A stretch of DNA of 36,354 nucleotides from Nemertoderma westbladi (GCA_032718475.1 JAUCBJ010005578.1:1-36354); one strand, 5' to 3'; shown: positions 14,218 to 25,037, counted from the stretch's first letter. Program-made: numbers and translations. The notes: generated from the letters alone by a model not told the origin.

Positions 14218-15696
14218 AACGATCCCCAGCACCTTTTGCTGAGACTCTACTCTTTTGTCAGCCATGTCATTTCCCTTGGCTGTTGTGGGGTTGTCCATGG
14301 TCGACTCTGGCTGCCTGTCCTCTATGGCTTTCATAAACTCCTCTAAGCTGGACTGAAACTTGGTCAGGTTAAATCCGGATCCTTTCAGGATGTCGCGAAC
14401 CTCGCGCCGTGTCTCCAGTAATTCTTTAACCGTATTTCCAGATTCCATCCCGTCGTCTACATAGAAACCGCGTCGAATCATATCGATCGCTTAGGCGCTA
14501 TACTTCCCCTCTTTCCCCTCTACTGTATCTCTCACAGCCACAGTCGTCGTGAATGAAGACGACTTGGCCCCCATGTTCTGCACTACCATTTTGTACATCG
14601 GTATTATCGACGGTTCCTCGTCGCCGTTGTACCATAGGAAGTGCTGGTGGTCGCTATCCTCCTCCATCACAAGGACTTGGTTGAACATGCCTTCTATGTC
14701 GCAGGTGAAGGCGTGCCTCCCATTCCTAAATCTCAACAAAACCTCAATCCCCGAGTTGTAGATATTGGGGCCCTCCAGCAGATAGTCATTTAGGCTCTTG
14801 CCATTGGTTTTAACCGATGCGTCAACCACCATCCGCAGTTTACCCTTCTTTGGATCTAAAGCCACATGAAGTGGCAGGTAGTAGGTCCTGTCCGTGTTCG
14901 GTTCATCGACCGGCAACTCCACGGCCCATCCTTTCTCGACGTACTTCTTTATCGTCTTATGGATGTACTCATCCTTCTCGGGGCTCCGTTTCAGCGTTTG
15001 CTTCAGTTTGCGAAGCCTCGTGAGTACCATCCCCTTGTTCTCTAGTAGCAGTAGTTTTGGCTGTTTCCACACCATGCCTATGGTGCACCGCCCCTCATCG
15101 CATCTCATTGACTCCTTCACACTCTGTACTGCTTGTTTATCCTCTACCGAGGTTCCGACCCCGGTCTTCTTTAGTCCCTCAAAATCCTGTCTCAACAGTC
15201 TCTTCAGCTGCTCCTCCACTCCTTCATCTTCCATCTCCCTCATAGTTCCCGCGAACATGCACCCCGATGTCTCCAACATCCTAAATGGAATTTTGGTTTT
15301 AATTGGGCCGCTTAGCGTCCACCCGAATGGTGTGAGGATTGCCATCGGATCACGCTGCCTGTCTTCCCCGAAGATCGTTTGTATTCTTTCGTGGGCCGTC
15401 GGGCAGTCCATTCCCACTATGAAGGATACCTTCCTGATGTCCACCTCTGGTATCGAGAAATCGATGTCGTCCAGGAATCTGTATTGCTCGACCTCAATGT
15501 TGGTTGGTTGCCTGGCGTTTATGTTGATTGATTCTATCACCTGGATGGGGTCGATGGTCGCCCCATAGTCACATCCCGGTGCTATCGCTGATATCTCGCA
15601 CCTTCCCAACCTCATCTCCAGGACCTCATCTTTGCTGGAGATGGTTGTTACCGCCATCCTACTTGGCCTCGTCTTTAACCCTATCTCCTCGGCCAC
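14218..15696 (-). pseudogene. pol: BEL2 protease C-terminal part and reverse transcriptase
   Basis: Same frame as the flanking pieces. The first portion is the BEL-type aspartic protease body (FIVGMDCPTAHERI near 15420; LTPFGWTLSGPI near 15320). RT follows, with YYLPLHVALDPKKGKLRMVVD (palm start; only the first 20 residues are typical) near 14820-14885, CDIEGMFNQV (motif A, near 14690) and FYVDDG with YVDD at 14452-14463 (motif C). A TAA at 14491-14493 falls between motifs A and C, just before AIDMIRRGF. RT catalytic residues are kept, but the chain cannot be made intact. Confidence 0.88.
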
Positions 15697-16236
15697 TCAA
15701 TTCTCCACCAATGTGAAGGCTACTCTGCTGTCGACCAGCATCAACGTAGTAACTGATCGACTGCCTTCTCCTATCACCCTCACTGGCACTACCCCGAGTA
15801 GTACCGTTCCCCTTTTCTTCGCCCCTAGGGTGCTTGTCGCCATCGTCTGCCCTTTAATGCCCTTAATTGGTGTTTCTTTGCATTGATCAGCTATGAGTCC
15901 ACCCGCCACACATCGATGACAGATTCTACTCTTCCTTGTGTATTCTACCTGATCTTGTTTGGGCAACGCTTGCCAGTTCATGGTCTGATGAAGTGCATTC
16001 GAATGCAATTGGCATTTGTTGTTTGGATTATAGCCGTCCCTATATAGTGCGCTGCGTATCGCACTCACGTTCGTACCTAGTTCCCTACTGTTCTTATTAT
16101 TTGGGTTTGGCCTACTGGGCGTGTTGGGGTTATATTTGTTTGTGTTGTTATTTTGCCCCTGTCCACTCCATGGTGTGGCCCTACCCCCGTCTATATGTGG
16201 ACTAGCAGTCCCCTGCGTCGCCGCGTATGGCAGCGA
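15697..16236 (-). pseudogene. gag-pol: BEL2 Gag C-terminus (zinc knuckle) and start of protease
   Basis: Open from 16236 in the Gag-Pol frame after a TAA at 16237-16239. An Asn/Gln/Pro-rich stretch leads to a zinc-knuckle remnant (CHRCVAGGLIADQC), which lacks the usual His, and then to the protease start LMLVDSRVAF. There the active-site Asp-Ser-Gly of the family reads Asp-Ser-Arg, so the catalytic Gly is lost. It ends at a TGA at 15697-15699 directly before the rest of the protease. Confidence 0.8.
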
Positions 16237-17115
16237 TTATCTAAGTTTTGGTAATGCATTTGCCGTGTTGTGTTCCGGTTTTGGCCTGTTATATTCGGTC
16301 TTTGGCGCCCTCCCCAGACTATCCTCGCTATAGACTGGGTCCGTGATCAACTCCGCTTCATAATTGAGGAAGTTCGACATTTCCTCTAGGCCCGGTTCCA
16401 CACCTTTCTTCTCCCGGGTGGAGATCTCTCGGGAGATATTTCTCCATTTGTTGCGCAGCCATATCGGCAGTGCCTGCGCTATCGTGGTGATATTATTAGA
16501 TGCATTTAGTTCGTATGGCGCATCTAGCGTTTTCAGCACGATTAATGCCTTCTCGACCTTGTTCGCGAAGGTCTTTATGCTAACAGGGTTATCCTGTAGG
16601 CCACCCGATGTTATCCCCCTTAAGGTCTGCCGGATGATCTTGGCAGGGTGTCCGTATTCCCTGTCTAGGGCCCGCCATGCAGTCGTGAAGCCACCCTCGA
16701 TGCCCTGATACTGCCTCACGATGTCGTACACTGGGCCTCCTGTGTATACCTGTAGATATTTTAGGCACTCCGCCTGCGTCAGGTTCTTAGTTAATATCTC
16801 GTTGCTGTACATGCGCCGGAATTGCAGGTATTCTTCCGGCCTGCTTCCGTCGAATTTAAATGGCTCTACAGGTGGTAGCTCGATTCTGGTCTTGAGCGCA
16901 TCGATAAGTGTTGCTATTCCCATTGCCTGTGCTTCCAATGGGTTCGAAGGATGCTGTACAGATTCTCCCGTTGGGTGCGGTCCGCCCGTCCGGCCTGTTG
17001 ACTTTCTTTGTATCAGATATACCATTGGGTGTAACGCCCCCCTCCCATATCTCTGTGTCGCGCAAGATCTGTTCTCGTCCAGGGGGTTCGATGTTCTTAT
17101 TCCTGCTTGAGTATA
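16237..17115 (-). pseudogene. gag: BEL2 Gag capsid-like domain (DUF1759 type)
   Basis: The body from about 16900 to 16390 has the BEL/Pao Gag pattern: LPPVEPFKFDGSRPEEYLQF, then LKYLQVYTGG, AWRALDREYG and FANKVEKALIVLKTL. These match the DUF1759 capsid core that multimerises around the RNA. The frame is continuous with protease-RT across single stops. It is bounded by TAA codons at 17116-17118 and 16237-16239. The first ATG at 17025 is internal. Confidence 0.85.
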
Positions 17116-17889
17116 TTATTCATATTGTAATGGGGGAATGTCACCCTGTCCCCCTCCCACCGGTGTTATGTTTGGTACTGGGGTTGATGTTAATATATTG
17201 GGGCCCATACACCTATCCGCAATAACTCTCCCCTCCCCTGGATATATGTTATGTCCCTGCATATTATAGTCATACTGCTATGCTGGTACCGGTATAGGCC
17301 TATCCACTTCTTGCCTACCTACCGGTATATATGCCACAACTTCCGGATCTAATCCCGTCGTTCGCGCTACCCTATCGCCTACACTATCTTTCCCAGCATG
17401 GCCTATAGTATGTGCAGTAAGCCCTACAGTATGTCCTGCAGTCTGCATGTGTCCTTCCGGACCGAAGTTTAACCTTCTCGAATAATCCAAGAAGTCCTCC
17501 CCGCGACTACCGTACTCTCGATCGGCAGCTATATCCCGTTGGGAAGTTTCTCTTCGATCCCCTCTCCTGTTCTCGTCCTTATAACGGTACATTCTGTACC
17601 CTTCTCCCGGCGTATGATATATCTCGCCAGGCTGCGTCTCTCCGGGGCGACGGCAATCTCCCGGAGTTCGACCCAACTGACTCTCCAACTCCATCTCTAC
17701 TACCGACGGCTCGCTATCCATCCTCTCTCTCCAGTCGCTCGTAGCAACGCTTCTTCTATTCTCTTCTCTTCTTCTCTCTTCAGTGTAGCGTCCCCACTCA
17801 TGAGATCTCTCGTCGACCTCACGGTTAAACTCCACTGTTCTTCTTCCTTCTTCTGACTGGGCTCGACGTCTTGTTGCTCGCCCGCTCAC
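17116..17889 (-). pseudogene. gag: BEL2 Gag basic/acidic charged region
   Basis: Same frame as the capsid, with one TAG at 17278-17280. It is very rich in Arg, Glu and Asp (RRRAQSEEGRRT, RYTEERRREENRRS), then GDCRRPGETQPGE and PGEGYRMYR. The latter pattern recurs at the right end of the window (36165-36354), which shows that this segment is a conserved part of the family's Gag. No known domain; probably disordered and RNA-binding. Confidence 0.7.
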
Positions 17890-18030
17890 GACGCCAACCT
17901 CTCTCTCTCTCTGGCTGGTTGGACGCTACTGGGGATATTCGTAATCCCCCTACTATTCTCCATCACCGGGTGCTGCGGTTCACCTAACTCGCCCCGCGCA
18001 TTATCCGCCAACGCTCGTGGGACATTCTCT

Positions 18031-18097
18031 GCCCCCCCCCCCCCCCCCTCTCGCCACTAATCTCCCGTGGTGGGGCGCCCGTAGCCCCCCCCCCCCC
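18031..18097. repeat. Two poly-C runs (C17 and C13)
   Basis: C17 at about 18032-18048 and C13 at 18085-18097. On the BEL2 strand they are poly-G and could encode a Gly stretch (GGEWGGGGYG). They probably caused the local frame breaks and are prone to sequencing error. Confidence 0.85.
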
Positions 18098-18593
18098 ACT
18101 CACCACCTATTACTTCAATATCTCCTACTTCGCTTCTACGCCCCTCTCTAGTCAACTCACTATCCCTACTGCGGCTGGGTCTATTCACCCCCGCCTCTCC
18201 CTCTACTACTGCGTGGCCTTGCAGGCTCCCGTCGGGTTGACTCACCCCCGCTACTCCCTGCGTACTAACTACGTGGCCTTGCAGGCTCTCGCGGGTCGGA
18301 CCACCTATGTCTGCTGCGTTTATATTAATAGCACCATTATCAACAACATTATTTTCTAAATTATTTAAATTATTTGAATTATTCTGTTCAGAATTCGGAT
18401 TGTTATTTAAATTATTTTGTATACTTAAATTAGAATCGGGATTATTTTGTTCGTTTGGATTAAAATTATTATTTATATTATTCTGCGTATTTAAATTTAA
18501 ATTATTTGAATTACTTTGTATATATGAATTTAGATTATTATTTGAATTATTTTGTGTATTTAAATTAGGGTTATTTGAATTTAAATTATTATA
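18057..18593 (-). pseudogene. gag: BEL2 Gag Asn-rich low-complexity tract
   Basis: From about 18593 down to 18310 the frame is open and reads almost only Asn, with Leu, Ser, Gln and Pro (NNLNSNNPNLNTQNNSNNN and similar). It then continues in frame into GGPTRESLQGHVVST and a duplicated SLQGHVV/SLQGHAV motif. Composition drops abruptly to very AT-rich against GC-richer flanks. It resembles a prion-like low-complexity domain. It is out of frame with the ORF at 18581-18904 by one shift near 18590. Confidence 0.7.
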
Positions 18594-18904
18594 ACCGGCA
18601 AAATATTATTTCCTGCAATGAAAGTTTGATTAGGGTTGTCTACTATGGTACTATTAATATTAATGCCTTCTAAGGTATTATTATTACCCCCCACGCCCGT
18701 ACGATTACACCAGTCCTGGGTCTGTCGTCCGGTCCCTGTAAGTGGGGTATTAACAAACGATTCAATCACTTCTGGCTCCTCGTAAATACTGCCCGAGCCA
18801 GTCTCACTCTCAGATAATCCCAACTGCGCCAGTTCTAGTCGGCGCTTCTGCTTGGCCTGATATTGCATAAGCCCCCTTAACCGGGCATGCATATCATCCC
18901 GCAT
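18581..18904 (-). pseudogene. gag: BEL2 Gag segment before the Asn tract
   Basis: 107 codons: a helical, basic start (MHARLRGLMQYQAKQKRRLE), an acidic middle, and an Asn-rich end that leads into the Asn tract after a frameshift. It is joined upstream, in another frame, to a coiled-coil region. No domain recognised. Confidence 0.55.
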
Positions 18905-19572
18905 ATGCTTTCCCGCTCTCTCTCTCTCTATCCTCTCGTAAACTCTGGTTCACTAACTCTGTTTCTCTCGCCACCTGCTCTCTATACTCATTCTCTACTC
19001 TCGTCTCTCGCTCTTTACGTTCCTCTGCCTCTCTCTTTTCTTGTTCTCTACAGTTCTTCGCCACCCTCTCGGCCCTCTCTCTACACTCCCTCGCCAACTC
19101 TCTCTATTTCTCTAACAACGCAGTTCCCTCATCCAACTGCCTCTCTAATTCTTTCTGGTCTAGAGCCACCATGTCTAGTTGACACGCCAGATCTATCTCC
19201 AACACCCTTCTTGCTTTCGCGGAGGATGTAGCGGACTTATCGGTCGCGACAGACTCCCTACTAACTGTCCTACTAACTTTCCCCCGCTTTCTGGGGTTCT
19301 CGCTAACCGACGAGACCGAATCCTCAGGGTTAACCTCGGGTTCACCCTCGTGTGGATCCGCCCAACCCACTAATTTAATTCCCCTGGCATCCACTAAATA
19401 CGGCCCTACGTATACTATTTCAGGCTCCATAACCCCGGATCGCCACAGTTCGAATAGTTCAGTGGCGACCCCCCTCGCTCTCTCACTCGCCAGTACTACC
19501 TGCCCAAAACGAACTAGATACCGAAAATGTTTATTTGACTCACCTAGCCGCTGGTTTACTTGGTTTACTTGT
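18894..19572 (-). pseudogene. gag: BEL2 Gag N-terminal region with coiled coil
   Basis: Open from about 19545 through LVRFGQVVLASERA, WRSGVMEPEIVYVG and VGWADPHEGEPE. One stop (TAG at 19104-19106) is followed by about 65 residues of Glu/Arg heptads (RECRERAERVAKNCREQEKR), a strong coiled-coil candidate. A degenerate GTAAACCAA microsatellite near 19555-19590 marks the frame slip from the upstream ORF. Confidence 0.6.
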
Positions 19573-19887
19573 TTACTTTCCTTGGTTTACCTTCTCTCCC
19601 TCTCTGGCCTCCTTTAGCAGTTTCTTCGTGGCGTTGTAGGCCCGTCGTAGCCGATCGCTGGTCCCGACGTCCACTTCGCTGACATCTCCTCCTCCTCTCC
19701 TGGTTCGGCGTCGTACCGGCGGCCCCACCGTCGCCGTTCCGGTGGGCCGTCCGTCGCCCTCGGCCTGTGGCTGGCCGGTGACTTCAGTACTCCTACCGCC
19801 GTCGTGCGTCGACTCTTCCCTCTCTCGTGGTTGACGGCCGCCCTCGGCTTGGGGCACCGGATCGTCCCTCATCGGCGAATCCGGCAT
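19573..19887 (-). pseudogene. gag: BEL2 Gag N-terminus
   Basis: First ATG after the candidate LTR and primer-binding site. 104 codons, rich in Pro, Gly, Arg and Glu (PPVRRRTRRGGGDVSE), ending SDRLRRAYNATKKLLKEARE. It is the probable Gag start, followed by the GTAAACCAA slip. No domain recognised. Confidence 0.55.
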
Positions 19888-20064
19888 CGCAGGTCAATAC
19901 CGTCGCGTCGCGGCCTCGCGGATCATTTGGTTGGTGTCGTCCGGGGCCCGTGGCGGTGTCCTCTCTCCCTCTGGATCTCGGGGCTCTCTATCACGCATCT
20001 TTATAACTCTAACGTTCTTGGCAGTCACAGTTTAGCGGGTATAGTCTTACTGTGACGGGATCAA

Positions 20065-20077
20065 GGGATCCCGACCA
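20065..20077 (-). other. Candidate tRNA primer-binding site of BEL2
   Basis: On the minus strand TGGTCGGGATCCC follows the candidate LTR by 9 bases. TGG start and GC content suit a PBS. The tRNA was not identified and the gap is longer than usual. Confidence 0.35.
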
Positions 20078-20086
20078 GGTTAAGTT

Positions 20087-20574
20087 TGTACGCGTCACAG
20101 CGGGCTGATGGCAAGGTGGAGAAAATTTTGATGTTCCTTCGTTCATATAATACAACTGCTAATGATAGCACAGTATGAGATAACAATAATAGTGAATAAT
20201 AAATCAGTATGTAACAGCACCGCGATGACGGTAAGACTATAATGCCGGTCTACACTGAAACTGACAGATTGGATAACTGAATAGTAAATCAGTATGTATG
20301 AGATAATATACGACACACCAATATTACTTCACTGCTACATTACTTTGGCCTCCTACCTAGTGGATGCTCTCCCTCGCCCCTATTGGCTAATAACCTACTT
20401 CACGCCTTTCCACTCTCTGGGAGTGTTTCCCCCCTGTCGCTAGCCCCTGCTAGCTGTCTCCCCTTCCGAGGTGGTTTGACCTCTAATCTCCCTTTGTGTG
20501 GCTTTGGGATTTGTACTGTCCCCGATGTTGGTCGTGATACGAGATTAATTATTGCTAATCTCGTATGTCCAACA
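20087..20574 (-). repeat. Candidate 5' LTR of BEL2
   Basis: On the minus strand it begins TGTTGGACATACGAG, a typical LTR start, and may end GTACA (20087). Near the start is an 11-bp hairpin ATACGAGATTA/TAATCTCGTAT. LINE RT sequence starts immediately outside. No partner LTR is in the window, so the ends cannot be confirmed. Confidence 0.5.
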
Positions 20575-20599
20575 TATTGCTGAAAATGCCACTATCCCA

Positions 20600-20780
20600 T
20601 AAATGCAAAAATTTGACAGAATTGAAAACTTTTCAATAGCCTTCTTTCTGGTTGTGGCCAAAATGGCAGTGTCATCCATAAATAGGAGACTATGTAACCA
20701 TTCTAGAAATCCGTCATTTTCGCAGTTTTTTTAGATTCCTGACTAGCTCATTTAGATAAATAATGAACAATATACCGGAA

Positions 20781-20811
<31 letters not shown>

Positions 20812-21638
20812 GGCAGTGTCATCCATAAATAGGAGACTATGTAACCATTCTAGAAATCCGTCATTTTCGCAGTTTTTTTAGATTCCTGACTAGCTCATTT
20901 AGATAAATAATGAACAATATACCGGATGAGACAAGGCCCTGTCGCAGACCTATAACTGCAATAATTATTACCATACCCAACACACTCTTAGTGGAAGTGT
21001 ACATAATTGCTATATCAGCTTACATAACAGCACCACATCCAATACGCTTAAGTAGAGCAATAAGTATATCCCTTGGTACTCTGTCGTACGCCTTAGAGAA
21101 ATCAATGAAAATTATATATAATTTCACTTTCTTAGAAATAGCATAGTTCATTAAGAACTAAGGTAATTAATAACTCCATACACCCACGTCCTTTTTGGTT
21201 CCCCGCTTGCTCTCTAAATGGTTTGAACCATCTAGAAAGCCGATTACTAAGCATTCCATCATATACCTTACACAGACTATCCGCTACAATTATCCCTCTA
21301 TAGTTATCACATAGCAACCTGTTACCACGCTCTAAATATAACAAATAACTTTGCATAACACCAGTTAACCGAATATAAACCAGATATAAATATCTTATTG
21401 AAAATAACACAAATAAACATTAACCATTCAATTGGCAATAATTTGAGGAAGGCAGGGCAGGGCCTACCGCATCTGGACCAGCTGCCTTGTTCGGTTTTAG
21501 CCCATAGATGCCATCTGTAACCTCGTCTAAAGTTATTGGATCATCAAGCTGTGGTATGTATATATTATTAGTTGTGGAATATGTCACAGAATTTTGGATT
21601 TCGCCTGCGACAGTTGCTTCTTGGGTTGTGCCTTCCAA
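20600..21638 (-). pseudogene. LINE-A reverse transcriptase (broken)
   Basis: Pieces in several frames: LKPNKAAGPDAVG (about 21490), DNYRGIIVADSLCKVYDGML (about 21250-21310), REQAGNQKGRGCMELL (about 21190), FIDFSKAYDRVPRDIL (motif A, about 21070-21110), GLRQGLVSSGILF (motif B, about 20910-20955) and LHSLLFMDDTAILATT (motif C, about 20650-20695). The catalytic Asp residues are readable, but there are stops between them and a duplication through motif C. It is truncated at 20575 by BEL2. Confidence 0.85.
20661..20926. repeat. 119-bp perfect direct repeat around T27
   Basis: 20661-20779 and 20808-20926 are identical by eye, separated by one A and a run of 27 T (20781-20807). They cover RT motif C of LINE-A. 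The perfect identity contrasts with the decay of the element: a recent duplication or an assembly artefact. Confidence 0.9.
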
Positions 21639-21800
21639 CGGAGTTTCAAAATGAGCCTTGAATTCCTCATTTTATGGGGTATTAAGATTTGCTACATTAT
21701 TATCGAGTGTACCTTTCCAGTTGATTTTTTTCATATAGATTTAGAGTCGTTAGATTGTATCATATTCTTCCACTTCTGCGTTACATTGATATTATTCGTA

Positions 21801-22850
21801 TTATAGGCAGGGCACTGTGCTACAGTTTATATTGTGTTTCTTCGCAAAAGTTGCTGTGTGGTTTATTGTTTCAATAAGCTTACCAATGAGACTATCTGTA
21901 TTATCTGATGTAATAGCAGGTGGGAGTTGCACTTCTAGTAACCGTTTCATATCATTAGCGTTTATGTTGCTAAATTTAAGACTCTTATTCGTTTTTGCTG
22001 GTTCTGTCAAAACAGCATGGTCCAATAACACGCTAGCTTGCTTAAGGGTCTCTTCTGTGCGAGGCAATGTTAATGTACTTAGATCAACCATTAAACCAAT
22101 GAGTGCATGGTTTGAAGGTAATAATAGGCTCTGATTTACTACAAAGTTACAAATAAAAGGAACTATATTGTAGTCGGCCAAACACCAATCCAATTCAGAA
22201 TTCCATGTATGCTTTTTTCTGAATGTGCACCCGCTATCCATAGAAATAAAATTTAATTTAGAGTTGTTCACTGGGAATATTGTTTACCATTGGCATTTGG
22301 GTTGACAATCGAATCTGCACTTGGGTTGCGACCCCATTCTATTGTAATCTTATTTGTGTTTCGTAACCTCGAATCGTGTTCTTCTATCAGCTTTCCAAAA
22401 CGGCTATTAAAGTCACCCATAATAATATAGTGCTTTTCCTTGCATCCGTTTGGGAGTATGCGAGCACTAATTTGAGAAATCATGCTGGGATCGAAGTACG
22501 TAGAGTCTGTAGGAGGTAGATAAAAGGTACCAAAGACAATGTCAGGGAATAACTTAAAGACTATCCATATTTGATCACGCATAGAGGTATCGATTGAAGC
22601 TACATAATTTGCCATCCAATGCTTATACAGGACTGCAACTCCACCCCTATCTCCCACGTTAGAGGAGGGCGCAGCAAACTTAAATCCTGGTACAGATAAC
22701 TGAGACTTTAGTTTCGTTTCAATTAGAAATACTATATCGTAAGTCAAAATTTCCTTAAGTGTGTCCAACTTTTCGAGTTTGTCAGTGACGCCATTGATAT
22801 TCCATGAACAAATCTGGGTGTTCTGGCGTTTCCCATTTATGGGCGTATTT
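21801..22850 (-). pseudogene. LINE-A APE endonuclease
   Basis: Starts near 22850 after a stop, with CSWNINGVTDKLEKL (the Asn motif), then FLIETKL (catalytic Glu), GTFYLPP and IIMGDFNSRFG (catalytic Asp-Asn). A frame change near 22268 leads to the C-terminal part, where the usual Ser-Asp-His reads Ser-Asn-His (LPSNHALIG). It would nick target DNA to prime reverse transcription. Inactive as it stands because of the shift and the Asn. Confidence 0.8.
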
Positions 22851-22984
22851 CTTATGTCAAAAAATTAGGCGACCATGAGTCAATAATAGTACCATCTTTC
22901 AATATTTCGCGCTTCTTGGAGTCCAGTATTATTTTGCACCCTTGATTTTCAACCTTATTCTTTTCTTCATATAAAACTTTTCTT

Positions 22985-23627
22985 AGTCGTCCCCATTCCC
23001 AGCAAATGATTGGGTGTAAATCCTTCTTACATAGATTTTTGACCAGATTATTTCAGTGCCTTTTATCGTATGCACTCCAGCTGATTTGAGAACCCTAGAT
23101 TTCCCTACAATACGAAATCTATCTCGACTATTCCGAAGTGTAATTAGCAAGGGTTTTTTGTCTCAACTACCAATTCTGCGATGTTCGTATTCGACCGGTT
23201 CTCCAATCTGGAGGATGTTGAGTAGATTCTCTATGATTTCGTTATCCGTGGGGCTACTGGAAGCGTCTGGTAGACCTGTAACAACGATGTTTGCAGCTCT
23301 ATCTTTCGATAGAACATGTTCGAGTGCAATTTGTTGGCTGAAAATCGTAGCCTTTTGCACAGCCTGTTCATACTTCATGTTCTTAATCTCGTCACGAAGA
23401 AGCGAATTTTCTGCTCGTATGCTTCCAATTTCCAGTTTAAGGCTATCCAGTTGGTTACCCAAATCGACCCTCATCGCCTTCACTTCCACCATTATACTTG
23501 TCGTTTCACTGGACTTCGATTCGTCTTTATCTGCTAGTATAATCTTTATAATATCATCTTTGTTGATTCGTTTTAATTCATTTTGGCTTAATCGGCATAG
23601 CTCCCTAATAGTGCTTACCGACATCAT
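22985..23627 (-). pseudogene. LINE-A ORF1 (coiled coil plus RRM-like)
   Basis: 23163-23627 encodes 154 codons: a heptad-rich helix (LKLEIGSIRAENSLLRDEI) followed by NIVVTGLPDASSSPTD, the RRM start seen in L1/CR1-type ORF1 proteins. The RRM end, KPLLITLRNSRDR and KSRVLKSAGVH, continues in another frame at about 23060-23160. It is an RNA-binding chaperone in the family. Broken by a frameshift at about 23160. Confidence 0.75.
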
Positions 23628-23728
23628 ATAATTATTGTTTCCAGCACAGTATTATAGGGCATATGCCAATGGTACAATATATCAGAAGTGCACTTAGGCT
23701 AGGCCTATTTTTAACTACATTATTGATT

Positions 23729-24915
23729 CGGAGACAAACATACCAACTGACCCTGATGATGAAGATTATCACGTGGACGTTAGCGCTCTCCCCATTGGAG
23801 ATCTCATCTATGAGTGAGTTTGGTATCCTGCCAACACCATTTATGGCAGATGCGGGGCTTCTGGCCATCAATCAAAGAAATTTGGAGCTAAACATATATC
23901 TCTACCAGATTTAGTGTGCAACTGGTGTGGGGATGAACGGTCACACACTTTCTACACCTGCTGGCGTTTCGTAGCTCAATGCATGTAAGGTAACATCAAA
24001 GGTCATAGGGCGTCCGAATGTCAACTCAGGGACATTCCCTATGAGCATATGTTGGTAAAGATCACCCGACAGCTATTTGACCATTGGGAGAATTTAGCAG
24101 ACAAGCATGTGTCGACGCAGCGACGAAGTTTCCCCATAAGAGCGCATTTAGGATTTTGGGCCGTAAACCCTCTCATTATGTCGAAGGAAGGATACATGTC
24201 AGTTATGCCTCAATACAACGAACTTTTAGAGGTGCTAGACATATTGCCATTGGATAGCGGCTTCAAGGTCGTGAGGGATTATTTTCTACAGGTTCACCCT
24301 GATAATATGAACACTTGGAACTTTCAAACCATGGTAAACAAGATTACCGCTGGAGAGTTCAATAAATTGCGAGTCGAACAGCGGAATCGGGGAGCCTGGC
24401 ATTTGATAGCTTGGGCTTACAGAAGCGCATTTTATCACAAACGCATGACCTCGTGTATTTTGGACGAGGCAGACGTCTTGCGTGAGACTGGCTTCAAGGC
24501 CACACTGTTACCCGAAAGGATACGCCACCCTCAAGAAGACCCGCAGTTTCGTATTCTTAGAGCCCAGAAGGCCGGACAGGAGATTGAGAAGGTTGTGAAT
24601 ATCGCTGAAAGGACGACGTGAAAGTCACAGATCTGGATGACTCGGGGCACAGTTTCCCTTCCTAGAGAACCATGTGGGGGGACTGGATTTGCTTTACACG
24701 AACCCACGAGGGTTCAGACAATGTCGGAGAGCGAGGTGTCAGCGGACGGAATGGTCCCGCCCCTTAGACTCCCTCCTAGCATTGCGGAAACTCAGTCCGA
24801 CAAGACCAAACTTATGATTGGGATCGGACGAGGATTTAAAGGATTGATTGCCCGACTGATGTGCGAGATGTCAGTTGTTCCTTTTCCTAGCATTTTAGAA
24901 CCGCAGGCAGCATGA
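23729..24915 (+). pseudogene. X2 ORF2 remnant (zinc knuckles to C-terminus)
   Basis: Corresponds to ORF2 residues from about 337 onwards. Stops: TGA at about 23815 (CGA in X1), TAA in the third knuckle near 23988, TGA at 24619-24621. The first knuckle has lost its first Cys (TGT to TAT) and its last (TGC to TTT). The following 190-residue domain (24049-24618) is uninterrupted and about 87 percent identical to X1 by my count, with mostly synonymous nucleotide differences. The RG/RS tail is lost after the stop at about 24915. A decayed copy of a gene that was under protein-level constraint. Confidence 0.85.
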
Positions 24916-25017
24916 CATCGAAGCCCGAGCCTGGTTCGATCTCGACCATCACCCAGTCGTCTTAGAGGGCGGTGACGAGCTCGTTTGACGAAGGATTAGA
25001 GGAGCGAGGTAGAGAAA

Positions 25018-25037
25018 GGAAGTCTTGCGAGCCTACC
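25018..25037 (+). repeat. 20-base hairpin motif, X2 copy
   Basis: GGAAGTCTTGCGAGCCTACC: one base differs from X1 (G to T in the stem), which weakens pairing. Confidence 0.75.

Larger units (their letters stand above)
11877..20574 (-). mobile_element. BEL2: degraded BEL/Pao LTR retrotransposon
   Basis: Reading leftwards: candidate 5' LTR, primer-binding-like site, long Gag, zinc knuckle, protease, RT (YVDD), RNase H and integrase. Most of Gag-Pol is in one frame, interrupted by single stops and a few frameshifts. The 3' end is missing: the integrase is cut at the X1 right boundary. The 5' end lies in a LINE RT, so BEL2 inserted into LINE-A. Confidence 0.9.
20575..23728 (-). mobile_element. 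LINE-A: degraded APE-type non-LTR retrotransposon
   Basis: ORF1 remnants, an APE endonuclease and RT motifs occur in order on the minus strand. It is cut on the left by the BEL2 LTR and abuts X2 on the right. Many stops and frameshifts. RT wording such as DNYRGI and REQAGNQKGRGCMELL places it among I/Jockey-like APE LINEs; I do not assign a clade. Confidence 0.85.

Noticed and set aside
14894-15568. 224-codon plus-strand ORF
   Set aside because: Antisense shadow of the BEL2 RT/protease.
15985-16008. Hammerhead-ribozyme-like CTGATGA with palindromic stem GCATTCGAATGC
   Set aside because: The GAAA half of the core is missing, and the site lies in BEL2 Gag coding sequence on the other strand.
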